Below are positions 1-5,600 of a stretch of 6,005 nt of DNA, piece after piece. Made by a program: the position numbers and the translations under genes. The notes under the pieces are model-generated. The model was not told the origin of the DNA. It worked only from the letters and a program-made list of their open reading frames with translations, and did not search any database. Position 1 is the stretch's first letter, and every line of letters starts with the position of its first letter. Source of the DNA: Planctomycetaceae bacterium (GTDB taxonomy: Bacteria > Planctomycetota > Planctomycetia > Pirellulales > Thermoguttaceae); contig JAIRLW010000447.1 of NCBI GenBank assembly GCA_031259095.1, positions 1-6,005 of the forward strand, given 5' to 3'.

Positions 1-620
1 TTTCCGAACTGGTTGATGTATTGGAGACGGAAATTCATTGCGGAACGGAACGTTTCACGTTTTAGATTCAGACCGGCGCGGAAAAACCATTGGTCATACA
101 CAGCCCTATCGTAACGCAATCCAAACAAGTTCGAAGCGGTTCCGTAATCCAGATAACCGTTTTGTGCCGCAAAAATATAGTCCAACCCGATTAACGGACG
201 AAAAATATAATTGTTTCCGTAGTAACGCGGTTTCGATAATTCAAAACTCATGGAAAAAGTATCGCCGGAAGTTTTACCGGAATACCGTTCCGCGCCGTAT
301 TTTGGATCAACTTTGGTCAAATCGAGAAACCGTCGCGAGTTGTATTCCTGATGGGCGTAACCCAAAAAACCGTAAATATCCGTACCGTAATAATTTTTCT
401 GAAAATACATTGCGGCATGGTAATCGTCGGCTTCAACCCGATCGGAGTTTTGCCAAAGATACGGAGCAAAATATCCAAACAGAACGCCCACACGCGAGGT
501 TGGTTTTCTCTGAATATCCAACCCAATCAAAAGACCGGTACGCGAAATTCCGTAACCATCCGAATTGCCGTCGCCTTTTGTTTTGGTTTGAAGATGAGTT
601 ACGTCCGCCCAAAAATTATT
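1..620 (-). other. Autotransporter beta-barrel domain, partial
   Basis: From about residue 1376 (NNFWADVTHLQTKTKGDG) the protein alternates aromatic and polar residues in strand-length blocks. Typical barrel phrases are SRTGLLIGLDIQ, RVGVLFGYFAPYLW, YYGTDIYGFLGYAH, YIFRPLIGLDYIF and WFFRAGLNLK. About 205 residues are visible. Since the family domain is usually about 260-280 residues, some 60-80 residues and the terminal aromatic residue should lie beyond the left edge. The frame is intact up to base 1, so there is no sign of truncation inside the window. Confidence 0.88.
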
Positions 621-3600
621 TTCGCCCATGAAATAGGGAACATCACAAGTTGTTGCCGCTTCATCCATAAGATGCGAGTTGAGCGGTTCATATTGACCGC
701 GATAAGTTGTTGCCCCTGCGCCGGCTCCGCGATGTTCCAAACCGGTAACCGCTCCATAACCATTGTTGTAAATAATCGGCGAACCGCTGTACAATTCACT
801 GCCAAGCGTTAAGCGGTTGAACACCGTGCGGTAAGGCGAATAAAGACTCAACTGGAATCCGTTAAGCCGAACCGATCCGGAAAGTTGTTTGGTAATATCA
901 CGATAAATCGCGTCATATTCAATATTTCCGTCAGCGTCGGTTGTTTTGTGCGTGTTCAGTTCTTTGATGAATCCGGGCAATCCTGTTAAACCCTCGCCAA
1001 CCGTATTCAACGTGCGTGCGACTTGCGCTTGATTCCAGACCAATCCGGCAGGCGTTGGAGCCGGCGGATCAGGCGGTTTGGGCGTGTCCGACTTTGTACC
1101 AACCGTCAGATAATTCTTACCGTCCGAACTTTGCTTAAACGTGAATTCCCAATTATCGCCGGATGCATCGGTAACTTGATCGCTCGAATTACTAAAAGTT
1201 CCATCAATTCCATCGACAGTTTTAAGAAACGTATAATCCGTTCCCGCCGTGTAATTCTCCACTCCGACAACATCAACCGTAACATTATTCAATATTGCCT
1301 TTCCCGCAACATCAATCACATTAAACGCGGCGCCGTTTGCGTCGTTTTTGACAATGACGTACAAAATTCCTCCAGAGGTGTATTCGAGATTTTCGTTAAT
1401 TGTCAACATTCCCTCAAACGCCTGAACCGCTCCGCCATTCGCTACCGTAACACTTTTCACTATTCCTGCGCCGCCAAGTCCGCCGTCTGAAAAAATCGAA
1501 ATATTGGAACCGGAAAGATTACCGGATTGGTTATTGTCTTTCGCAAGCATTAACCAACCGGATTTAATATTGGTTGCGCCGGTGAATCCGCTGCTGTCGT
1601 TGGTGAAACGCAAAACGCTGTCTTCTTGTGCGCCTTTTGTAACTGTTTTTCCTTCGATGTTTAGCGTTCCGTTTCCGGTTAATTGTCCGGCGAATGTCCC
1701 TTCACGGTCAGCGTAATTGTTTTGATTAAATGTTAAATTACCTGATTGATCAACCTTAATATTTCCTTGTAAACTCTTGGAATCTCCGGTTAACGTTCCT
1801 TGCTGAATTTCCGTACCGCCGCTGTACGAATTGGTGCCGGTTAATGTTTGAGTCAGGGTTCCGTCCACAATGAATTTGCCTGTTCCGGTAATCTTGCCTG
1901 AAAAATCCGCGTTGGTGTTTCCGGCAACCGTTAAGGTGTGATTACCGAGCAATTCCACATTGCCGGGGTCTTTACCCGGATTATCGTTAAGACCGGCAAC
2001 CTTATTATCGTTATTGAGTTTGAGGGTTCCCTGTCCACTGACGGTCAACGGTTTTAAGGAATTGTCCAGTTTTGTGTTCAGTGTGAACTCGTCCGTCTTT
2101 CGCGGTAAATCAAACGTCCAATCTTTTGACGAATTAAAAGTTACGCTAACCACTAATGTCGTAGTCTGATCCGAATTGTCTCTAATCGTAGAATCAAGTG
2201 TCAGAAAACTATAAGTGCCCAACTGATCTTTGTTGTCAATAAGGTCTTGAAGAATCGTTTCATCGTCGGTATTCAACGTAATAAAAGCGTATTCGGGAGT
2301 TGTTCCAATGGAATCGTTCAACGCCTTAACCAGAATGCGCGGATCATTATCGTCTCCATTGCCGGTTACGTTTATTGTGTCGAGAAAAATACGAGCGTCG
2401 CCCTGAGAACTTGCGGATTGAACCGCGTCGCCAACGTCCAAAACCAACCGTCCATCTTGCTCAATAGTGAGTTCAGTGGCGTCGATTTTCCCGAATGTTC
2501 CTGTTTTTCCGATATAAAAATCTCCAGTCTCAATAGTCAGATGACCGGCAAAATTGGAGGCGTCGCCGTCGATATAAACGGAACCTTCGCCGGTTTTGAG
2601 AATCTTCGCGGGACTTAAATTGGAATCGCTGGAAATGTCGGAAGCAATAATTAACGTGGATTTTGCGCCGTCGGTATGAAATTGAAGAACACTGTCTTCG
2701 TCAAGATAAATATCATTTTTCGCCGTTCCGTTACCGGCTTTGATATTCAAGGTCGAATTATTTCCGACGCGGACAATGGATTGACCGGCAACATAAAACG
2801 CGCCGCCCTTTCCGGTTCCGGTATTGTCGGCAATTTCAGCGTTGCCGTCAAACGAAACCATCGAGTCGGATAACCAAAATGCTCCGCCGTTTGTTGCTTT
2901 GTTGTTGGTGATTGTTGTTGTTCCTTCAAACGAAACCGCATCAGCGTCAAGAAAAAATGCGCCGCCGCTTTGGGCTTCGTTACCGGATATGGTCGTAGAA
3001 TTTTTGAAAACGAGACCGTACTCAGGATTATCTGCGTCAACCGTACCGTTTTGTTTTGCGAAAACAGCTCCGCCCGCTCCGTTAGCCGCTTTATTACCTG
3101 TTACGGTTGTTGGTCCGTTAAAAACAAGGTATGACGACGAGATAACATACAATGCTCCTCCTCCGCCATAAGTATCAGGATCGGTGAAATCGGGAGTGAT
3201 AAACGTGGCGGTATTGTTGGTTAATTCGATTTCCTGAAATTGTACGCTGGAACTATCGGAATAAATCGCTCCGCCCAAAATGCCCGAATTGCCGGAGAAC
3301 ACTATTTTTCCTTTTGCATCCAATGCAAAAACCGGATCTGACGTATCTGAAGCATCTCCTGCCATCGCCAGATAAACTGCTCCGCCATAACCGCCGGATT
3401 CAGGATCGGTATTGGTTGCGGTATTGTTCAAAAACTGAGTTGTTCCTGCAAAGATCAAGGAATCCGTCGTTCCTGTTGCATAAATTGCGCCGCCGCCGTA
3501 TCCTTCTGCGGATTTATTGCTTTGGAACGCGGCGTCCGCGTTAAACTTGATGATTCCTTCATCAAGATAAAGTGCGCCGCCATCGCCTTCGGAAACGGAA

Positions 3601-4745
3601 TTATTTTGAAAGGTTACCAATTTGTCAAAAGTAATTTCCGAATAATTACCAGCATACAACGCCCCGCCGGAAGTTGTTGCGGTATTTCCGTCTGCGGCTG
3701 TGGTCCCTCCGAAAGTTACAGTGTCTTTGAAATCAATAATTCCTTCCTCAAGATACAACGCACCGCCGCTTCCGTAGGTTGGTGTTGGAACTGATGGGGA
3801 GGATGATAGATCAAGATCAAGTCCGGCTTTATTTTTCTTAAAAATTGCGGTTCCGTTGAATGTTACTGTCGCGTTATTGAAGTTCAACGCGCCACCGTCC
3901 GCATAAGACACATTTTCTTCCGCATTGAACGCCCCGCCAAAGGTCAGACTTCCTCCAGTTGCGGAAATGGCTCCGCCGTCGCTTCCGGCTGTGGAATTTT
4001 TTGAAAAGGTTGAGGTTCCGCTGATACTTAAAGTTGAGTCGTTGACCAACCAAAGTGCGCCGCCTTCTCCTGTAGCAGTATTGGATGTGAAGGTTGCATC
4101 TCCCGCAACTGTTATCTGACCTTCTAATAAACCAATAGCTCCGCCATCTCCATCAACATAATTGGAGGTAAAGACTGCATTGTCTTTAAAAGTTAAAATT
4201 GGCTGGTCTGAGTATGATTCCGCATAAATTGCTCCGCCGCTTGAATAACTTTTGTTATTGCTGAACGTGGCTGTTTTATCAAAGGTCAGTTTACCGCCCA
4301 TTATATAAAATAATCCGGTACCTGAATAACCGCCGCTTAAATGAGCGGCATTGGAAAACCGGATTTCTCCGCCGTCAACGATATTGAAATAAAATTCAAC
4401 TCCGTCATCTTCCGCCGTTTCCGCCGTTGTTGCAGTGGAACTGTTGTAACGGATTGTTGTTGTACCGGTTGAGGTAATCGTAATCACGCGGTCAATATCG
4501 TCGGGAATGAAAGAGTCGAAACCAGAGGTTGGATCGGACGTATCAACCAGTTGCCGCATAGTGGTAGTACTTCCTAATGAGATGCTAGGGACATCCGGAT
4601 CATTCAAGTCGCGAAGGAAATTGTCCCTAGCCGTATTGGTTTGTGCTTCTGAAAAACGGGCAACATCCAAACTCAACAGGAACATTACAATACTCAGAAC
4701 AGTAAAAGTAAAAAATTGGGATTTCATTTTTGTCATTTTCATCAT
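1..4745 (-). CDS. Giant autotransporter (type V secreted) protein with Pmp-like GGA repeats, C-terminus cut by window edge
   Basis: This is a continuous minus-strand frame of 1,581 codons with no stop before the left edge. An in-frame TAA at 4767-4769 limits the start to the ATG at 4745, with alternatives at 4742, 4736 and 4727. A GGGG lies four bases before the 4742 ATG and ten before the 4736 ATG, so the exact start is uncertain. Visible domains are a signal peptide (1-34), an N-terminal region (35-~165), 16 GGA(I/L/V/F) repeats with FxxN-type motifs (~170-650), beta-rich passenger with PATR-like units (~714-1067), a Pro-rich hinge (~1222-1232), an amphipathic linker beginning GLVWNQAQVARTLNTVGEGL, and the start of a beta-barrel (~1376 on). 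The family is exported by Sec, inserts its barrel in the outer membrane and displays a beta-helical passenger outside. Only one cysteine (C1367) is visible, typical of autotransporters. The passenger's ligand or activity cannot be deduced; adhesin-like is a guess. Confidence 0.96.
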   Translation of the reverse strand, partial: MMKMTKMKSQFFTFTVLSIVMFLLSLDVARFSEAQTNTARDNFLRDLNDPDVPSISLGSTTTMRQLVDTSDPTSGFDSFIPDDIDRVITITSTGTTTIRYNSSTATTAETAEDDGVEFYFNIVDGGEIRFSNAAHLSGGYSGTGLFYIMGGKLTFDKTATFSNNKSYSSGGAIYAESYSDQPILTFKDNAVFTSNYVDGDGGAIGLLEGQITVAGDATFTSNTATGEGGALWLVNDSTLSISGTSTFSKNSTAGSDGGAISATGGSLTFGGAFNAEENVSYADGGALNFNNATVTFNGTAIFKKNKAGLDLDLSSSPSVPTPTYGSGGALYLEEGIIDFKDTVTFGGTTAADGNTATTSGGALYAGNYSEITFDKLVTFQNNSVSEGDGGALYLDEGIIKFNADAAFQSNKSAEGYGGGAIYATGTTDSLIFAGTTQFLNNTATNTDPESGGYGGAVYLAMAGDASDTSDPVFALDAKGKIVFSGNSGILGGAIYSDSSSVQFQEIELTNNTATFITPDFTDPDTYGGGGALYVISSSYLVFNGPTTVTGNKAANGAGGAVFAKQNGTVDADNPEYGLVFKNSTTISGNEAQSGGAFFLDADAVSFEGTTTITNNKATNGGAFWLSDSMVSFDGNAEIADNTGTGKGGAFYVAGQSIVRVGNNSTLNIKAGNGTAKNDIYLDEDSVLQFHTDGAKSTLIIASDISSDSNLSPAKILKTGEGSVYIDGDASNFAGHLTIETGDFYIGKTGTFGKIDATELTIEQDGRLVLDVGDAVQSASSQGDARIFLDTINVTGNGDDNDPRILVKALNDSIGTTPEYAFITLNTDDETILQDLIDNKDQLGTYSFLTLDSTIRDNSDQTTTLVVSVTFNSSKDWTFDLPRKTDEFTLNTKLDNSLKPLTVSGQGTLKLNNDNKVAGLNDNPGKDPGNVELLGNHTLTVAGNTNADFSGKITGTGKFIVDGTLTQTLTGTNSYSGGTEIQQGTLTGDSKSLQGNIKVDQSGNLTFNQNNYADREGTFAGQLTGNGTLNIEGKTVTKGAQEDSVLRFTNDSSGFTGATNIKSGWLMLAKDNNQSGNLSGSNISIFSDGGLGGAGIVKSVTVANGGAVQAFEGMLTINENLEYTSGGILYVIVKNDANGAAFNVIDVAGKAILNNVTVDVVGVENYTAGTDYTFLKTVDGIDGTFSNSSDQVTDASGDNWEFTFKQSSDGKNYLTVGTKSDTPKPPDPPAPTPAGLVWNQAQVARTLNTVGEGLTGLPGFIKELNTHKTTDADGNIEYDAIYRDITKQLSGSVRLNGFQLSLYSPYRTVFNRLTLGSELYSGSPIIYNNGYGAVTGLEHRGAGAGATTYRGQYEPLNSHLMDEAATTCDVPYFMGENNFWADVTHLQTKTKGDGNSDGYGISRTGLLIGLDIQRKPTSRVGVLFGYFAPYLWQNSDRVEADDYHAAMYFQKNYYGTDIYGFLGYAHQEYNSRRFLDLTKVDPKYGAERYSGKTSGDTFSMSFELSKPRYYGNNYIFRPLIGLDYIFAAQNGYLDYGTASNLFGLRYDRAVYDQWFFRAGLNLKRETFRSAMNFRLQYINQFG
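1050..1082 (-). other. Proline-rich hinge before the translocator
   Basis: Residues ~1222-1232 are PKPPDPPAPTP. Such a rigid proline-rich spacer is often found between a secreted passenger and its translocation unit. It is followed by AGLVWNQAQVARTLNTVGEG, which resembles the alpha-helical linker that sits in the barrel pore in autotransporters. The boundary is clear; the mechanical role is inferred from the family. Confidence 0.75.
1545..1613 (-). other. Third, degenerate PATR-like strand repeat
   Basis: Residues ~1045-1067 read LRFTNDSSGFTGATNIKSGW followed by LML. The order LxFTxxxSGFTGxTNIxxGxL matches the PATR scheme, with the last turn altered (W in place of the usual T). A beta-rich stretch continues from here to the hinge. 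Confidence 0.55.
1776..1862 (-). other. Second PATR autotransporter strand repeat
   Basis: Residues ~962-990 start GTLTQTLTGTNSYSGGTEIQ and continue QGTLTGDS. This is the best match in the protein to the passenger-associated transport repeat (PATR). It has the LTLTGxNxYSGGTxIxxGTL core almost intact. PATR units are known to help passenger secretion and folding in autotransporters. Confidence 0.8.
2508..2606 (-). other. First PATR-like autotransporter strand repeat
   Basis: Residues ~714-746 read KILKTGEGSVYIDGDASNF followed by AGHLTIETGDFYIG. This follows the layout of the autotransporter-associated beta-strand repeat (consensus like LxKtGxGtLtLtGxNtYtGgTtInxGtL), with the usual alternation of hydrophobic residues and a closing glycine turn. 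It marks the change from the GGA-repeat region to the second part of the passenger helix. Confidence 0.6.
2796..4238 (-). repeat. Pmp-like GGA(I/L/V/F) repeat passenger region (16 units)
   Basis: Residues ~170-650 contain sixteen GGA(I/L/V/F) tetrapeptides, mostly followed by Y, F or W, for example GGAIYAES, GGALWLVN, GGALYLDE and GGAFYVAG. They are spaced on average about 32 residues apart. Between them are FxxN-type segments such as FTSN, FQSN, FKKN and FLNN. This GGA(I/L/V) plus FxxN pairing is the hallmark of chlamydial polymorphic membrane protein (Pmp) repeats, which fold as a right-handed beta-helix. Assignment to the family rests on the motif pattern only. The units vary at the DNA level, so this is a protein repeat rather than a recent tandem duplication. 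Confidence 0.85.
4584..4631. repeat. Perfect 9-bp inverted repeat inside the early autotransporter coding region
   Basis: GCTAGGGAC at 4584-4592 and GTCCCTAGC at 4623-4631 are exact reverse complements, separated by 30 bases. They lie 5-16 codons downstream of the predicted signal peptide cleavage site, so the mRNA could form a 9-bp stem shortly after the signal-peptide codons. Function is unknown; chance cannot be excluded. Confidence 0.6.
4644..4745 (-). other. Sec signal peptide of the autotransporter
   Basis: Residues 1-34 have a lysine- and methionine-rich n-region (K3, K6, K8), a hydrophobic core from about F11 to L26, and a plausible signal peptidase I site after A34 (S32-E33-A34, then QTN). 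Translocation to the periplasm is required for an outer-membrane autotransporter. There is no lipobox cysteine, so it is not a lipoprotein. The cleavage position is read by eye and could be off by a few residues. Confidence 0.8.
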
Positions 4746-4765
4746 TCCCCGTTCAACAGAGAGGT

Positions 4766-4794
4766 ATTACGTAAAGTATTGAGTTTTACGTAAT
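4766..4794. promoter_or_regulatory. Twin TTACGTAA palindromes (probable operator) upstream of the autotransporter
   Basis: ATTACGTAAA (4766-4775) and TTTACGTAAT (4785-4794) form a perfect 10-bp inverted repeat around a 9-base spacer. Each arm contains the self-palindrome TTACGTAA (4767-4774 and 4786-4793). Their centres are 19 bp apart, close to two helical turns, so two dimers could bind the same DNA face. The site ends 21 bases before the ATG at 4745. A weak promoter may overlap it on the minus strand (TTACGT, 18 bases, TAATAC). No known regulator is assigned. Confidence 0.6.
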
Positions 4795-4816
4795 TTCTGT
4801 TGTTATGACGTTTTTT

Positions 4817-4877
4817 GTTTCAGTGATTGACCGATTGACTAATAGTACCGGTTTGGAATAAACCAGTTGACCGAAAC
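4817..4877 (-). other. Two-part hairpin, possible leader RNA structure
   Basis: The inner stem is ACCGGTTT (4847-4854) with AAACCAGT (4860-4867) around a 5-base loop. The outer stem is GTTTCAGT (4817-4824) with ACCGAAAC (4870-4877). Each has one mismatch on the plus strand. Read as minus-strand RNA, both mismatches become G-U wobbles, so all 16 pairs can form. A 22-base bulge on one side holds two copies of GATTGAC (4825-4831, 4833-4839). No U-tract follows, so it is not a normal terminator. It would be transcribed only if a promoter lies upstream of about 4880. Confidence 0.35.
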
Positions 4878-5002
4878 GTCAAAACATGGAAATGAAAAAA
4901 ACATATTCCTATTTTTTGATTCGGCGGCGAATCATCGGAAATCTCTGAACTTTTGTCAAGCCCAATTTTTATTTTTTGTGGTTTGAGATTGGCGAGCGGA
5001 AT

Positions 5003-5029
5003 TTTAGGGACACTAGAGATGTTAGGGAC
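5003..5029 (-). repeat. Degenerate 9-bp tandem repeat
   Basis: On the minus strand the units GTCCCTAAC, ATCTCTAGT and GTCCCTAAA follow each other directly with a 9-base period. TTAGGGAC thus appears on the plus strand at 5004-5011 and 5022-5029. The 14-mer GAGATGTTAGGGAC (5016-5029) recurs with one difference inside the autotransporter gene at 4579-4592. Confidence 0.45.
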
Positions 5030-5053
5030 GTTCGCGACCAATGGAAATCAAGA

Positions 5054-5149
5054 GGTAGGCGATGTTTCGCCTGAAATTTTTTGATTATTTTTGATTAATA
5101 GCATCGGCGATAGCCGGCGCGACGTTTCAGTGAAACGTCGCCTACTACC
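5054..5149. repeat. Small fold-back element with GTAGGCGAYGTTTC ends (MITE/REP-like)
   Basis: The left end GTAGGCGATGTTTC (5055-5068) and the right end GAAACGTCGCCTAC (5132-5145) are inverted copies with one mismatch in 14. Inside are three further hairpins: AGGCGA/TCGCCT with loop TGTT (5057-5072), CGGC/GCCG with loop GATA (5105-5116), and a perfect 11-bp palindrome pair, 5119-5129 with 5131-5141. Such nested palindromes between genes are typical of dispersed REP- or MITE-like repeats. The 11-bp stem could also slow or end transcription leaving the DUF2149 gene, although no U-tract follows it on that strand. A T-rich run follows the left hairpin on the plus strand. Confidence 0.6.
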
Positions 5150-5207
5150 TTGTGTTTTGCCAACCTTTAGTTTAGTTATCTTTGCTTATCAGATAAAATT
5201 GTTGCGT

Positions 5208-5537
5208 TTATTTTTTATCTGCGGGGACGTAGATGACTCGTCCATCAGGCAAACGGTAGGCTTGACCAAGTAGTTCACCTTGACCGGCTCCGGTGGCGGT
5301 AGTGGCTTCGTAATGTTTGATTTCCTGGCCTTCCTTGATAATAATCTCCATATCAACGCCGCCGGGATTCGTAATCACCGTGTAATCCTTGTTTTGCAAC
5401 ATCGCAGGAACTTGCAAATAGGATACCAACGCTACCATTAACGCAACAGAGAAAACCAGCATCACGTCCACAAGATTCGCAACAGACGCAAGCGGTTCAA
5501 CATGATCGTCCTCATCAAAAAACTTAAATTTTTTCAT
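5208..5537 (-). CDS. DUF2149 family ExbD-like protein
   Basis: This 109-residue protein has one N-terminal transmembrane helix (~22-42). Its segment NLVDVMLVFSVALMVAL closely matches the ExbD/TolR pattern FIDVMLVLLxxFMV, with D24 at the position of the essential channel aspartate. The N-terminus is acidic and charged (FFDEDDHVEP) and would face the cytoplasm. The short C-terminal part, which ends GELLGQAYRLPDGRVIYVP, is the signature of DUF2149. It is shorter than the ~70-90-residue periplasmic domain of classical ExbD. The ATG at 5537 is preceded by a weak AAAGAG about seven bases upstream. It follows the ExbB-like gene by 54 bases on the same strand and is probably cotranscribed with it. 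The expected role is the inner-membrane proton-channel partner that passes proton-motive force to a periplasmic or outer-membrane client. The client is not identifiable here. Confidence 0.88.
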   Translation of the reverse strand: MKKFKFFDEDDHVEPLASVANLVDVMLVFSVALMVALVSYLQVPAMLQNKDYTVITNPGGVDMEIIIKEGQEIKHYEATTATGAGQGELLGQAYRLPDGRVIYVPADKK

Positions 5538-5574
5538 TGTTGTACTCTTTTATGTTAGGAGGTCTGTTTATTAA

Positions 5575-5600
5575 TTTGTTAAGAAATTTTGTTAAGAAAT
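5575..5600. repeat. Exact 13-bp tandem duplication at the end of the ExbB-like gene
   Basis: TTTGTTAAGAAAT occurs twice back to back (5575-5587 and 5588-5600). The right-hand copy contains the TAA stop of the ExbB-like gene (5592-5594) and its last codons. The left-hand copy is untranslated. The duplication does not change the protein end because the stop lies in the translated copy. Confidence 0.8.

Larger units (their letters stand above)
4795..5207. other. Intergenic region without a convincing gene
   Basis: This stretch separates the DUF2149 stop from the autotransporter's operator. It holds the two-part hairpin at 4817-4877, a 7-bp stem with a GCGG loop (4917-4923 with 4928-4934), a 9-base periodic stretch near 5003-5029 and the fold-back element at 5054-5149. 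Short open frames exist on both strands, but none has a ribosome binding site or a recognisable product. No tRNA or known RNA family is apparent. Confidence 0.6.

Noticed and set aside
38..631. Plus-strand open frame of 197 codons
   Set aside because: It lies antisense to the autotransporter barrel. Its product is basic, low in pattern and without domains, as expected for a shadow frame.
351..812. Plus-strand open frame of 153 codons
   Set aside because: It is antisense to the barrel in another frame and has no recognisable product. The minus-strand frame explains the sequence fully.
1023..1490. Plus-strand open frame of 155 codons
   Set aside because: It is antisense to the end of the passenger and the hinge. 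It has no ribosome site and no family pattern.
2824..3171. Plus-strand frame with repeated NAPP-type residues
   Set aside because: The periodic pattern is the reverse complement of the GGA repeat codons, so it is a mirror of the real protein repeat.
2796..4238. Possible CRISPR or satellite array
   Set aside because: The recurring GCGCCGCC-like blocks are only the GGA codons. Units differ in length and sequence and there is no constant repeat.
4507..4782. Plus-strand open frame of 91 codons
   Set aside because: It overlaps the signal peptide region and operator on the opposite strand and has no domain.
4917..4934. 7-bp stem with GCGG loop as a transcription terminator
   Set aside because: The T-run precedes the stem on the plus strand, and A residues follow it on the minus strand, so it fits an intrinsic terminator in neither direction.
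4820..5041. Minus-strand 73-codon frame (starts MVANVPNISSVPKIPLA)
   Set aside because: Part of it is the 9-bp periodic stretch and the rest covers the two-part hairpin. It lacks a good ribosome site, signal or known family. A real small gene is not fully excluded but is unlikely.
5091..5273. Plus-strand 60-codon frame
   Set aside because: It spans the fold-back element and the antisense end of the DUF2149 gene and has no coding signature.
5555..5564. Plus-strand TTAGGAGGTC as a ribosome binding site
   Set aside because: It is a good match to a Shine-Dalgarno sequence, but no plausible plus-strand gene follows. The ExbB-like gene is coded on the other strand.
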